A DNA stretch of 64,000 nt from Pleodorina starrii (GCA_030267565.1 BRXU01000022.1:20001-84000); one strand, 5' to 3'; counted from the first letter of the stretch, positions 1 to 11,338 are shown. Program-made: numbers and translations. The notes: generated from the letters alone by a model not told the origin.

Positions 1-1384
1 GAGCGCCGTACAGCACTGCACGAGCAGAAGCAGGAAGGGGGGCCCCCAGTAGCTGGTGACCTGTACGGATACCGCAATAGGGGACGGGCGGGCGGAGTGC
101 CGTAATGGAAAGCGAGCGGGAAGAGGCTGCGCTGGCGAGGTCGGCAACGAACACGTACGTACATCGACACAATGTATGGGGATCGAAGCAGCGTGCACGG
201 TTATGAATCCCCCCAACCGCAGACATCTAAGCATACGAACAGACGACAAGATTCGAGATATTTTGAATAATGCCACCGCCAGACAGCCCAGCCGTCTCAG
301 CCACTTGACCCCTGCTCCAACCACCCTAACCAGTAACCACCCTAACCACCCCAACCACCCGCCAACCCACCAGGTGTGCTGGATCCAGCACATCAAAGGC
401 CCAGAACTCGGAGGGCAGCAACAGCCGGGGCACCAGCAGACGCCTGCTGCGACTACTGCGACCAACACATGCCAGCGCTGCTGGCCCACATTCACGGCGG
501 GCAGATCCGGCCGCCTCCTTCCCGCCTTCGTGATCGCGGCCGCAGGTGGCCAGTTCTTCCGCTGTCCCACCCGCAGATACCTCTCCCTGCCTTCCATCAC
601 CGTAGCCGCTGCCCACGGCGGCAGCGGCGGGGGCGGCGCCGTCGCCACCCGCCGGATGGGTTGTGGCGGCGGCGGCGGCGGCGGCGGTGGAGCCACTGCC
701 GCTGCGGCGCCGTATACTCGGCGAGCTCAGCGCGCCGATACTGACTGGAGTGGCGATACCGGTTCTGCCACTGCTTGCCTTCATCCAGGACTTGGCGCTG
801 GCGTCTACATTAGACGATAGATGGACCCGTGCGTCATCACTGATCCATGGTTCGGTCTCATCATCGGTCGTCCGGTCCTGCCCGGCCCTCGGCTCTCCTT
901 CACCACGCTCCTCCACCCCACCGGCTGCGGCGGGGACATCACGGCGGAGTCCCGGCACATCGTTGCCTTTCGGACCGATATCGTCTTCGGCCTCCTCGAA
1001 ACCGAACCAGCGAGTGTTGCTGGCGAAGAACGTTTTGCAGTCGTCATTGCCATTCGTGGAGCCGCCGCCCGCAGCTGTTGACGCCCGCCGACCACGGCCG
1101 GCCGCCGCCGTCCGTGAGGGCTCGCCGCGGCCGCCGCGGTATCGCCGCGCGCCGCCGCCGCCACAGCAGCAGCAGCAGCAGCAAAGCCTAAAGACGCGTC
1201 CGCAGCCGCGCCCAAAACGGGCGAGTCGCTTCGCAAAGGCGTCTCGGACCCAGGGGCAGTTGTCGTTCGCGAGCACGCTCAGCAGCAGGGACAGAGCCAC
1301 CACCAAAACGGCGATGACGGGGCCGTACACGGAAAGGGCGGAATGGCCGGTGTCGGTGGTCGCGAGTGACTCAGGATCAGACAT
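1..1384 (-). CDS. Rolling-stone/AIG1-like multipass membrane protein, copy A (5' part, runs off left edge)
   Basis: Partial gene. The start codon is at 1384-1382 (MSDPES), chosen because the paralogue at 16335 begins the same way (MSGPES) and similarity in frame stops upstream of it. Exon 1 is 1384-371 and ends at a CACCTG|GTGGGT donor. Exon 2 begins at 60 after a TACAG acceptor and runs off the window with VTSYWGPPFLLLLV, a membrane helix. Exon 1 encodes a short N-terminus, a hydrophobic helix (YGPVIAVLVVALSLLLSVLA), a run of cysteines that could be palmitoylated, a low-complexity Gly/Ala/Ser region, and a conserved block (CKTFFASNTRWFGFEEAEDD). The family call rests on the complete paralogue; this fragment alone would not support it. 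Function is unknown; members of the wider family are membrane proteins and some animal AIG1 relatives are hydrolases of fatty acid esters. Confidence 0.65.
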
Positions 1385-2214
1385 GTCGTCGCATGCAACA
1401 GCTGCCGAAGTCCAGCAGGTTTTACGCAGAGAGGCGAAGGTCGCGCGCACGATAAGCGCGGCGGTGGCGGCGACGACCGTGCTTCTCAAATTGAATTACG
1501 CAGCACAGGAGCTTTGAAACAGCGGTCTTTCTTTATTACTGTTTGTTTATACCAAGCGATCTCACGGATGATAAGGAAATTCGCCCACGAAGTTAGTCGT
1601 CAGTGTTGGCGACTAACGCGAGTCGGTACCTTACGGTACGTACGTCGATTGCTGCTGCTCGACAAACAAATGCAAAATTTGCGGAAGACTGCTCCGCCTT
1701 GTCAATTATGAGGCTGTTGTCGGAGCAGTACTTAGCGTGCCAAGCAAGTTTCAGGACGGTTTCGCTCCGTCAAGCGCAGGTTTCCGTAGCAGTGGTCCAG
1801 TAATCGTTGAACTGATTACTCTGCCAACCAGGCTCCATTCCAGGGCTTTTACACCCTGTTGCGAAGAAAGCTGAAACGACCTCTGGGATTCCGTACATAC
1901 GGGGACCTTTGTGTCTGTCTAGCACGTACGTTTACAACATAGACCTTCGACCTACCACCGTCGACCTACCACGGGCGGGGTCTCAGGCGTAGCGCGTCTG
2001 TACGCTATCTAGTTAGTTACACTCCGTAGAACTTCCTTTATTCAGCGCGCCGGTAGCGCCATCCAAACGCTCCAAAACTCAAGCGCGTCTTTATTAGGAC
2101 CGCCCGCCAGTGCATCCACTAGAGGCGTGCATTCGTACGTACTTCGGAATCGTAGCGATACCACGGCATCGAAATATGCCTAAGTATTCACGCTACAACA
2201 TCTGCCTCCCTCCT
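1385..2214. other. 5' flank of copy A, shared with copy B to about 1711; the rest is unassigned
   Basis: From 1385 to about 1711 the sequence matches the flank of the second paralogue (16336-16553 and 17582-17691), including a shared tract around 1640-1700 with the string aacaaatgcaaaatttgcg. This is the upstream region of a minus-strand gene and presumably holds its promoter. From about 1712 to 2214 I see no gene or recognisable element; it may contain the rest of the chromovirus 3' end that follows at 2215. Confidence 0.5.
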
Positions 2215-2580
2215 CTAGGAGCCTGCGTCCTCGCGGCGTTCTGGCTGCAGAGCCCAGTAGGCTTCGATGAGGGTGCGGTTCTCAAAACTCCAGTCATCAA
2301 CCCAAGTGTTGTGTTCGTGACCAAATCCCTTCCATTTCACCGAGTATCTGTGGAGCACACGCTTTCGAAGCTTACAAGTCGCAGGCTCCAGGATTTTCTC
2401 AGCCGTCCATCCACACGGGCCTCGCTCGTAGCGTCGGGGTCAAGCTCATCAACAGCCTTACTTCGGGTGCTGCACACTACCATCGGAGCGATAGGGTCTC
2501 AACAACGACACGTGAACGAAACACGTTATGGACTCTGTATTCAGCGATAAGTTTCAACCGGGAACGAAGCGGCCCCGGAT
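2215..2580 (-). pseudogene. Ty3/gypsy chromovirus integrase C-terminus with chromodomain, degraded
   Basis: Read on the minus strand, 2403-2215 encodes a clear chromodomain: EKILEPATCKL, then YSVKWKGFGHEHNTWVDDW and LIEAYWALQP, ending at a TAG at 2217-2215. Just upstream, in other frames, are YRVHNVF and HVSLLRPYRSDG, the usual end of a chromovirus integrase leading into its chromodomain. At least two frameshifts and an in-frame stop interrupt the reading, so this is a dead remnant. It is cut on its 5' side near 2585 by a palindromic element. In the family the chromodomain directs integration to marked chromatin. No flanking LTR could be defined. Confidence 0.75.
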
Positions 2581-2584
2581 CGTG

Positions 2585-2737
2585 GCTCAGGACACGCATG
2601 TACCGAACAATGACAGACCCCTCGAGGGGGTCTGTCATTGTTCGGTACATGTCCTGAGCCAGAGCTCTGGCACAGGACATGTACATGACCCGGTACAGGT
2701 CCTGTGCATGTACCGAGTCATGTACATGTCCTGAGCC
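2585..2737. repeat. Cluster of nested palindromes
   Basis: 2587-2657 is a near-perfect inverted repeat centred on a ctcgag core near 2621-2626, with arms reading catgtaccgaacaatgacag outward. 2673-2733 is a second hairpin built on caggacatgtacatgac. Between them is the short palindrome ccagagctctgg. The repeated words acatgt and ggtacat recur in both. It could be a foldback element or a structured satellite fragment. Confidence 0.75.
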
Positions 2738-2915
2738 ACTATGTAGCTGTTATCCAGCTCCTCTGTAATTGATTATACCTGAGCCACAATACGTGGCCGC
2801 CCAAGCGCAAGCCGGTATCTGCATGATGATTCTTTAATTACTATGTAATGTTTGATCGTTTTTGCTACTCGCCAAGAAGGGGTACACTCTGGGAAACGGG
2901 GTCGCAAGGTCTAGA
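2736..2915. other. No feature seen
   Basis: A/T-richer spacer between the palindrome cluster and the nested repeat at 2921. Nothing recognised. Confidence 0.3.
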
Positions 2916-2920
2916 CTCCG

Positions 2921-3450
2921 TAAAATGGGGTGGCTGTTCTCCGTAAAATAACCGCATTTTACGGAGGATAGTTCTCCGTAAAGTGTCTCCGTAAGGCTGT
3001 GTTCACATGTGAGCGTGAAATCGTGCGAATTCCGGGTGGAATCGTGCGAAGCCGACCTTGGATTATTGGTGCGAAACCGGGTCGAATCTCAATCCGGGTC
3101 TGGGGGGGGCCGATTGGGCCGGTTTCGCCTGGAATCGCCTGCTGGATTGGACTGGAAACAACGAACGTATTTCAAAGAACCAATCATAAAACCTTAGTCT
3201 AAAAGATTTATATATTCTAATGTAATAATTAGATTTACGAAAAGCGTGCGTGAGCCGAACTTTTACTAGTACCGTACTTTCCGCGATGCATGTATAAGCC
3301 TGGTGATGTGAACAGGATTCGCTCGGACGCCCTCTGACGCCCCGAAGCCGACTTTCAATCCGACCTCGGTTTCGCCCACATGTGAACACGTCCTAAGCTC
3401 TCCACCAGGTTACGGAGACTTTACGGAGACCCTACGGAGAATAGTTAACG
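2921..3450. repeat. Outer inverted-repeat element built on ctccgtaaa units
   Basis: Units of ctccgtaaa occur at about 2924-2995, and their reverse complement (tttacggag) at about 3411-3440, on either side of the Tourist-like element. This looks like an older palindromic element into which the MITE inserted. Ends and target duplication were not resolved. Confidence 0.45.
2995..3393. mobile_element. Tourist-like (PIF/Harbinger) MITE, 399 bp
   Basis: The ends are inverted: ggctgtgttcacatgtg at 2995-3011 and its imperfect complement ending in cacatgtgaacacgtcc at 3393. Both sides are flanked by TAA (2992-2994 and 3394-3396), the 3-bp target duplication typical of PIF/Harbinger elements. The interior has no transposase, so it is non-autonomous. 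It lies inside the ctccgtaaa inverted-repeat element, so it is the younger insertion. Confidence 0.7.
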
Positions 3451-3965
3451 GAATATAAACCTTAGATTACAAGTAAGGGCCTCCGGCAGTCCCGCTTTTG
3501 GTGTAAGCAGGCCGTGTGTAGCGGACCAGCGGAACCAATGCACTAGCCGAGGCATCGGGAATAGGGAGAGGTAGGTAGTCCTGGGTAGTCAGTTGCCCTT
3601 TATTCAGGAGGTTCATGTGCGGTCAGGGCATGGCTCCAAAGACACGTCCTAAACACGGATGCAAGCTTGCAAGGCCCAACACATTCGCCACGTCCGCACG
3701 ACAACGTGCAGCTATGAAGCGGGCTCCATCAGGGTCGGTGAGCGGCAGTCGGAAGTAGGAGAGGCAGGCGAAGGAAGCACAGTGCTTGCAAGTGTCTTGT
3801 ACATTCCGTTGGGGTGTTGCATGACTGGCGTGCGTCGGTGCGCTAGCAAGCGCGACCCACAGCTGTACACTGCCGCCCAGCACCACGCCCCAAGGAAAGC
3901 CGTAAATACTCAGTGCCAATGCACAGGTGTGAACGTCCTCTCCCAGCGCCGACCCCTTTCCCAGA
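3451..3965. other. 3' flank of the L1-like element; no gene recognised
   Basis: Probably includes the 3' untranslated part of the minus-strand non-LTR element whose last coding block ends near 3966. I see no tail repeat or target duplication that fixes the end. Confidence 0.3.
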
Positions 3966-4506
3966 TCAGAAAAGTGACGCCCCAAACTCCGTCCTCACGC
4001 AGCATATAAATATGACACTCACTGTCCTCATTATGCACCCGCACCCGCACGGCTCAGTGGGAACCCGGGCCAGGTGCGTGTTGCCGGGCAGGGGCACACC
4101 GTCCACCGCAAGGCGCCACATGGTCTCCTTGATGTCGTTCTCCCAGCGCACTCCAAACCACAGGCGTGCCTGCTGGGTTGCCCGTAAGCGGCTGAGCTCG
4201 GCGGCGAGGTCCGGTAACGCCAGGTTCTCCGGCGTCCTCAGGGCCTCCCGCACAAACTCGGTGATCAGACCCACTCCACCGCTCGCTGGCGGGCCCGTCC
4301 TTTAGTTGTGTCGCCTGGCTGACCGTCAGGCCGCGAAGTGGCGTTGCGTCCGTTCCCCCGGGAAGGCGCCACCCCAGTCGCCCGACGACCATGGCCATCA
4401 CCTGCACGCAGTCTGGCGGTGGCAGTGCCGGCGGTTGCTGTTGCTCCTGGGGGCCTTCCGCCTCCGCCTGCTGCCGCCGCTGCTGCCGTAGCCTGGTCTC
4501 CACCAT
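3966..4506 (-). pseudogene. C-terminal block of L1-like ORF2 (post-RT zinc-knuckle region)
   Basis: On the minus strand, after a Gln-rich stretch (RLRQQRRQQAEAEG), the frame reads LITEFVREALRTPENLAL, then WFGVRWENDIKETMWRLAVD and GVPLPGNTHL followed by CGCG. This resembles the tail of L1-type ORF2 proteins after the reverse transcriptase (KETxWRLxxDGVP...CxC). A frameshift near 4270 separates the two parts. The reverse transcriptase core that should lie between this block and the endonuclease is absent. Confidence 0.6.
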
Positions 4507-4775
4507 ATAGGCTGTCTCCAGCCAGGCCGGGCTGCCCCCAGAGCTGCAAGGGTGGCGTCCGTGTCCTGCAGTTGGGCTGGGGTCGTGGCTGGGTCGAGGT
4601 GCTCACGGGCCCACGCATGCCAGGCCAGGTGGCTGGGCCGCCGTCCAGCGCCGCCAACACCCGTACCAGGTCTCCCACCGCGCACTGGCTGCGGATCCAG
4701 GCGTCCATGCTGGCCGCGAGGTTTTCGTGTACCGTGAAGGCCAGGCGGGTACGGCTGATGCCTGGGCCCCGCTCC

Positions 4776-5662
4776 TCACTTCAGCGTGACTGCAGGTGCA
4801 GTGCCGCCGCGACCCTGTGGTCTGACGGTGTGTGGAAGGTGATGGCGGTGTGGCATATGTACGGCAGCATGGGTTGGATGATGTAGATGCGGTCGAAGCG
4901 GGAGCCCCCCGGGGTGGGCGCGGTACAGGTGGGTGAAGACGTGGTGCTGGGGGTGGAGGTGTCGGTGGGTGTCAACCATGGCGGGGCCCGCCTGCCGTCT
5001 CATGTTCGCTATCGGCCCGTCCCCTCGACGGCCCCCTGGGCCCCCTGACCATTCCCGCTCCGGGTCCTCTACAAAGTTAAAGTCGCCCGCCCAGATGAGG
5101 GTGGTGTCGTTGTTTGCAGCTGCAGCACGCGTCGCTGTGGCAGCCAGGATGTTGCCGAACAAAAGGCGCCGTGTATCCGCTGCCGCTGTGGTAGAGCCCG
5201 TGGGGAGGTAGACGTTGCAGATATTCAGGAGGTGGCCCCCCAAACGGAGCACATACTCGGTGAACCGGCCTCGCGCGCATGCTGGGAGGGTTGCAGGCTT
5301 GCGGCCGGTGGCGGCTCCAGGCAGGGCGGCCGCGAGCCCCTCTGACGTACGAGGATGAGGACCCGCGCCGTGTGGGTCGAGCCAGACCACGAGTGCGCCG
5401 CTACGCGCCAACCTTGGGTGTGCGCCTGCATTGCTGCATGACATAGGTCCCGCTTAAAGAGGCACTGGTGCTGGATGTTGATATGATGGGTCTCCTGTAG
5501 AGACACCACATCCAGACGCAGCTCTGCCCACTGCCATACTGCTGCCTGAAGACGGTTCCCATGTGACGCCAGCAGCCCATGCATGTTGTGCGTGGCGATC
5601 CGGAGTGGATGGCCTTGCACAGCGTTTCGCCGCTGCATTCTCTCCGTCCCCCTGATTGGCAT
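4776..5662 (-). pseudogene. L1-like ORF2: apurinic-type endonuclease domain, frameshifted
   Basis: Starts at 5662 (MPIRGTERM) directly after the ORF1 stop. The usual endonuclease motifs appear in order but in different frames: LRIATHNMHGL, LDVVSLQETH, LNICNVYLPTG, WAGDFNFVEDP and finally SDHRVAAALHL. These are the catalytic Asn, Glu, Asp and His-containing signatures of the exonuclease-endonuclease-phosphatase fold used to nick target DNA. At least two frameshifts (near 5300-5440 and 4960) inactivate it. A linker (GISRTRLAFTVHENLAASMD) follows at about 4770-4700 and then the element jumps to its C-terminal block, skipping the reverse transcriptase. Confidence 0.75.
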
Positions 5663-7536
5663 CTAATTTGAGTGCTCCGCCTCCATGGCGGTGGGGGTGT
5701 GTTCTTCCTCTTCCTCGCCCACCTGCCTTGATGCTGGTCCGTGGGCGCTCAGCTGCTGCCGGCGTCGTTGGGCAACTTCGTGCTGGGTGTGGGGTTCGAC
5801 GGTGGAGGGGTCTCCAGCTCTCCACCCGTCACCTGCAGCTGCAGGCTGGGGATCTGTGCTCCGTCCGAAGGCTGGGCCTGGCTGCCGGTCGCCAGCATTG
5901 CGGTTAAGTGCGCCGTGGCCTCCTCTGCTGCCTTCTGCTCCTTCATGTTCCTCTATCCTCTTGCGGGCCTCCAGGGCCTTTTTTTTGCACCTTGTTCCGC
6001 TCGGCTCGCTCCTCTTCGGACAGATGCTCGAGCCGTTGCCGCTTCCGCTTTGGGGCCTCGGGGCCTGCTGGGCCCTGGTCGGGCTGTGTGCGCTCCTGCT
6101 GCGGCCGCTGCCTGGCTTACTTTGCCCCCGGTAGCCGTTCGCCTGCTGCCTGCCCCCGTAAGACCTGCCGTGAACCAGAAAGCGGGGGCTGCGGTTGCGG
6201 CGGCCGATGCTTCTCGCTCCTGCGGCACTGTTGCCACCGCTGCTGTGGACGTGGTTGTTTCGTCGCCATGGAGTCGCCTGTGCCTGCAACCCTGGTTGGG
6301 TTGCCGCCGTCCTGGGGTCCGGCTGTGGGGCCGATGGCAGCTGCGGCTGTTAAGTCGGTGGCGGTTGTGGGGCCTGTATCCGTGGCTGGGCCTGTGGCGG
6401 CGGCGGGGTCGGCAGCTGTTGCATCTGGGCCTGTACCGGTGGCTGGGCCTGCAGCTGCGGGGCTGGTGGCGGCGGCGGCGCCCACGGCGGCGGTGGGGCC
6501 TGCCTCGATGGCGGGGCCCGAGGCAGGGATGGCGCCCGCAGTGGCGGCTGTGTCCGCGGTGGCGGTGGGGCCTGCTGCGGCGGCGGGGCCTGCTGGGATT
6601 AAGTCGTTGTACTACTTACGGTCACGGTGACCGGTGGGGCCCTGGCTGCAGCAGCTGCCTGGCTTGCCCACATGGAGTTGGGGAGCCTGGGGGTGTATTC
6701 TTGCTCCCACCTCGGGCTCCGGGCCCCATCTGGTCCGCTGTACGACCGCTGCGTACGGTGGCGGCACCCCGCTCGAGGGGCCTGGCTGGGCCCGGGCAGC
6801 TGCGGTCAGGGCGGCTTGGCGTTGCTATGGCAACTGCTGCAGCTGCTGCATCTGGCGCGCCAGCTCCTTCCGTGGCGGCGGTTTGCAAGGCATGGTGAAT
6901 GGTCCCCCCCGATCTTTGGGCGTGATCCTGTATGTCCAGGTGAGGCGCCGGCTTATGGAACCCCGTCGTGTCCCATGTGCGCCGCGGGGTGGAGTAGGAC
7001 ATCTCGAGGAACTCGGGGATGGCGCAAGGATCTAGGCTGACGTGAACGCCCTTGATTTCCCACACGGGGCGCTCCATCTTGTGCGCATTTGTGATGGGCA
7101 GCTGCACTTCCACTGCCGGGTCGCTGGATAAGAGTCGGACTGGTCCCAGCTGAAGGCGTCCCCGCTTGACGGCTGGCGAGGTGGAGAGCTGTGCCAGCCC
7201 GCCTTTCCGGAGCAGAACACTGATCTCTTGCACTGTGTGTGGTGCCGCTTGAGAGCTTCCGTTGGGGCCACGTGCTGATCCGTCCGCGGCCCGAGCGCGG
7301 GCCCAGCCTCCTCGGGCGGTACCAACACGCGTAGTGTGCCCGTGAGGGCCTTGCCAAGCGGCCCAAACAACTGGGAGTGTATGTCCGCGGGGCCGGAGCC
7401 GGGCGGCTAAATGATTTCGAATGATATTATCTCTTAGCCTGGGGCCGATGTGGCTGTGAGCGAGTTGCTGAACTGTCGCCTGTCCATTTGCACGTCGTTG
7501 GGGCGCGGATGTCCGCGCCCGTCCGTTTTCAGCCAT
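5663..7536 (-). pseudogene. L1-like ORF1, frameshifted
   Basis: A start at 7536 (MAENGRARTSA) opens a basic Pro/Gln/Ala-rich protein. A better conserved middle reads LFGPLGKALTGTLRVLVPPE and then VQEISVLLRKGGLAQLS and WEIKGVHVSLDPCAIPEFLE, but these lie in two frames, so there are frameshifts near 7260 and elsewhere. The C-terminus is charged (EARKRIEEHEG, then EEEEEHTPTAMEAEHSN) and ends at a TAG at 5665-5663. The ORF2 ATG follows with no gap. In the family, ORF1 is an RNA-binding chaperone. Confidence 0.5.
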
Positions 7537-7551
7537 GATGGCCTATCCTAA

Positions 7552-8190
7552 CTAGGTATTTTGCATTACGGTCGAAATTTCGCATTTGCCGCGGCCGAAG
7601 AGGTCGGCCAGTGGCAGCTCGCGGACGCATTTATGTTGTTGCGATACTGGAACGTGGTGTCTCGCCCTGGCAAGTGCTGTGCGGTTGTGATGGTCGTTGG
7701 CGGCCGTTGCCGCTTTGGTAGTCATGAGGGCCAAGATGTCGCCCAGCCCTGCCCTGCCCGGCGGTTTGTGAGCCATCTGTTATAATTCCTGTAAGCATAC
7801 TCGTTACATCAAATTATTACACGTTTCGCTGTCCCGCTCGTTCCCAACTTTCATTGCCCTTGCCCAAGGTCTGCTCTAGTGGACATGGACATGGCTGCAC
7901 ATGACAACATGTCCATTACTTCTGTGCGTTAATTTCTAAGACGCGGTCGCGTTATGTTGGGCGTTGGTGGACGTTTCAGTTTTGGTCGTCACGGGGGCGA
8001 TTATGTCGCCCAGCCCTGCCCGGGCCGGACTGTTTTGTGTTTTCCATTCCTCATCCTGTTCCGTCTCCTTTACAGTCGTCGGCAGTGTGTAGTGAGCTCG
8101 CCCAAGGCATTTTCGCGTTGCGCGTACCTTCCTGGTACTGCTTTTTACCGCTGTATTGGGTCCCATGTACTGGGTCCCACGCAGTACCTA
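7552..8190 (-). repeat. Two diverged copies of an upstream unit of the L1-like element
   Basis: 7688-7770 and 7952-8038 share the pattern gttggngg...gtcgcccagccctgcc. In translation on the minus strand the copies read GRAGLGDILALMTTKAAT and ARAGLGDIIAPVTTKTET. The arrangement just upstream of ORF1 suggests duplicated 5' units (promoter monomers) of the element, but this is inference. Confidence 0.4.
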
Positions 8191-8955
8191 GGGACATAAA
8201 CCTCTTTTGGTTCTTAGAACCAAAATCGGTAACAAGGAATTCAAGAAGGGCCTGCGCCGTGGACAGGCGTGGAGTTGTGGACCTTTGTGGAAAACGTGTG
8301 TTGATAGGAAGACGGACGATAGTGCCGCAGTCAGCCGTACGCAGCAGTAACAGGTCGTCTTGGAAATGCGGATTGCAGGTTCCGTCTTGCACGGGGTCGA
8401 GTTACGAAGAATCTCTATATCCCACGCTTTTTTCAGAACGATCATCCCTGATCATCATACTACAGTTAAAGCTAATGCAGCACCTTCGGTGCACGTGGTC
8501 AACGAACTGGCTGGACTTGAAACTGTATATGCCTAGGTTGAAACCAGTCCGGACATTAACGTTGCGGCTTACATGGGTGTGCGTGCCCAGGCAGGATGAC
8601 ATGTATGTGGATGTAATGTGGCCATCTTAACACCGGAGATAGTCCGGGCTGACATGTAGGGGCATGCAGGGCACTAGCAAAGCACGGAGGCCATGCCCCC
8701 CTCTTCCCGCGTCTCCCGGAAGTGGCCGCCCCGGAATTGAGATCCAAGCAAGGCAACCGACTACGGCAAGATTATAACATGCTTTTATGGAAGGCAAAAG
8801 ACGGATGAACACGGGTACAAATGCAGTGCCATAACTCTGGCATTTCCTAGGCTTCGCAACCCAGTTCCGCGGGGCTCACGGTCCGCACGGCAGTTTCGCA
8901 GCTCTACCGTACGTGACGCGGCGATGAGGACGACCTGCATGCCCAAGGTGTTGTC
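8191..8955. other. No gene recognised
   Basis: Open frames exist on both strands, but none shows family motifs or paired splice sites. It contains a short inverted tract at about 8198-8228 (cctcttttggttcttagaaccaaaa). Confidence 0.3.
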
Positions 8956-9250
8956 TTCGTTGCGAACCCTACCTTGCTGCCCTAGCCTACCGCACCCTAG
9001 TCAGCGCAACCGGGCTGCGGCTCGCTCCTGAGCATCATGCACAGCCCGCTCTTCGTTTCGAACCTACCCTACCTTACTACCCTACCCTAGCCTACCGTAC
9101 CCTAGTCATCAGCGCAACCGGGCTGCGGCTCGCTCCGTCCTGAGCATCATGCACAGCCCGCTCCATTCTGGCTCTGTTCGGCCTGCACCTCGCTCGCATT
9201 TCTTGGCCCCAACAACGAACCGGGCTGTGGCCCGCTCCCGGCACTGTGCA
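8956..9250. repeat. Tandem duplication of about 105 bp, plus a third partial copy
   Basis: The unit cgaaccctacctt...ctagcctaccg...accctagtca...gcgcaaccgggctgcggctcgctcc...gagcatcatgcacagcccgctc occurs at about 8964-9053 and 9059-9163. A degenerate third copy of its second half is at about 9217-9262. It is non-coding as far as I can see. Confidence 0.7.
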
Positions 9251-11338
9251 CAGCCTGCTCGGGACCACGTTGGCTCAGCTGGGCTAGACGCGTGTTATTA
9301 CTCCTCAACATACTAGCCCAGGTTGGGCGGCCCTGCCCCAGGAGCCATTCCAGCTCAGGCCGCGACCCGTTGATGCAACACTGTCTTGTGCTAACGCGAG
9401 CTGCCCCAGGTACGCACTGACAGTGCTCCTTAAAGGACGTACCGAATATGGCAGCGGATGTGCCGAACACTACATGCAAAAACACATTTTATTACACCCC
9501 AGCCCGATCATGGTGCACTCTGCCCATCGCTTCTGCGTGGGCATCAGCCACGCCGGACCCCCGGTTCTGACCTTTCGTCGTTAGGGCTGCATAGGCCTAC
9601 CTAGCATGCATGCCTTTGCGCACGTAGCAACATAGAGAAATGTAGCCCCGAACCATATATGTGGTGGGAAAACCGTTTTCACCGCTTCTGACAAAAGAGT
9701 GAGGCAATGACCCCTCATGACACCGACTCGCGGTTCGCTGCAGTGGAACCTCATACCGCCATGTCACCCTGGCATAGTCATACCAGCTATAGCTATGCGC
9801 CGGCTACATATATATCAGGGGCGTCGAGCCGTGATTCAATGTCTAGCCTGGAGGACCTGTCTGCGTACGCCGGGTCGTACGCCGGGAGCGGGCCTGTGCA
9901 TCCCAACAGAGTCGATCGTACTACTCTCAACGTATGCCCGAGGATGTGGGCAGGGACCGCACGGCTGATTTTATAGCAAGGCAATCTTAACTGGTACCCA
10001 TGGAACCTCGCCCCACAACAACGTGTAGCCATGTGGGACTCCGAGCTCACCTTATCCGCCAAATTTGCCAGAGTTGAAACCAAATATACTTTCATGATGC
10101 TTGGGTCGGTGCTCGCTTCATTACACACATCGTCATTTGATTTATTGGCTCCTCAGGGGCGCAGCTAGCTGTCGCAGCAATTGCTTGCGGCGATCTGCGG
10201 TCCAGCAACGTCCATCTGAGGAGCGCCGCATCGTAACAAACACACCACCCTCCATGTTAAGGCACGCAACGAACGAAGGGCGTGCACTCGCTGCCCTTGA
10301 CTCGGTCGCTCGCTCGGCGCCATGCATGTGCATACCATGTAAGCGCGCATGCGTTCGTCCAATCGCCGCAACTCGACTCGACTCGACTCGACTCGCTGCA
10401 CGCACTCCGCACAAATGCGTGACGATGTTCGTACGCAGGGTCAGTACATACGTACACGCGCTCGCTCATGCGTGGTCCCATTATTATTATGCAGCTCCAC
10501 GCACTGCGCTATCCATCTGGATGCCCCCCGCCTGCTAGTTGCTTGGTGCTGGATGACCCCGCCTCGATCGTTAGCGCATCATCACCGCCTCCACGGTCTC
10601 CGGCCGCCCTGGAGCCGGCGGCGCCGCGTCCAACTCAAACTCCCAGTCGCATGCTGCCCTGCTGCTCACCCACCGCCTGCCCAGTACCTCACGCAGTAGG
10701 GAATTTCCGTATCTGCGTGCGTGCGTGCGAGAGCGCGTGTAATAATGAGGAGACCGTGTATGTACGTAATAACAAGCCAAGCAATGCAAGAGACCGAGCG
10801 TGTAGTTATTATTACGTATTAGGCTTTTGTTATTGTTGGATAGGATCGATGTTAGCCGGTGAGAAATAAAGGGGGCCATGTCAGATAGACGAACGAAGCA
10901 GGGATGCGTGGTCTACCCTATCTATTCCGTACATGCGGGAGATGCCAAGAGGTCCGCGACCATAGGCCTGCAGCAGACGACGGACTGAGGTGGGGTAGGA
11001 CAACATGAGCTCTATATACGGGTGGCGGCAGTGACCAGCACTCCAGCAGACTTGCTTGACGCATTTGCTACGGTGGGCGAAATAGGATAATAAATATAAA
11101 TACAAAGATGAGATAAATATAGAGTTAGTGTGAATAGCGCGATCGGGGGCCGAGGCGTGTGTTATGTATGGGAGCAGATAGTGGATGGAGATGGGGCTAA
11201 ACGATCGAGTGATCATCAAACGCAGAATGGTTCATCAATGGGGCCACCAAAAGCAGCAACAGCGCAAATAAACGAAGGCGAAACCCAAGGGCTGTTGCTT
11301 GCCCAGCCAACCGCCTGAGTAACGACCTTTCAACAACC
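9251..11338. other. Unassigned intergenic region downstream of membrane-protein copy B
   Basis: Contains a plus-strand open frame at 9707-9976 rich in Ser/Ala/Tyr (SYSYAPATYISGASS) and a minus-strand fragment at about 10700-10575 (WEFELDAAPPAPGRP). Both look codon-like, but neither has a family match or clean splice partners. A ctcga repeat is at 10373-10395. The 3' untranslated region of copy B should lie just below 11338. Confidence 0.3.

Noticed and set aside
320..360. Telomere-like ccctaacc repeats
   Set aside because: Only a few irregular units within an intron, also present in the paralogue's intron; not the algal telomere repeat.
56..1517. Large plus-strand frames over copy A
   Set aside because: They lack motifs, and the minus strand is supported by the paralogue and by splice signals.
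5741..6898. Plus-strand Trp/Leu/Arg-rich frame of 385 codons
   Set aside because: Antisense shadow of the L1-like ORF1 Pro/Gln/Gly-rich region.
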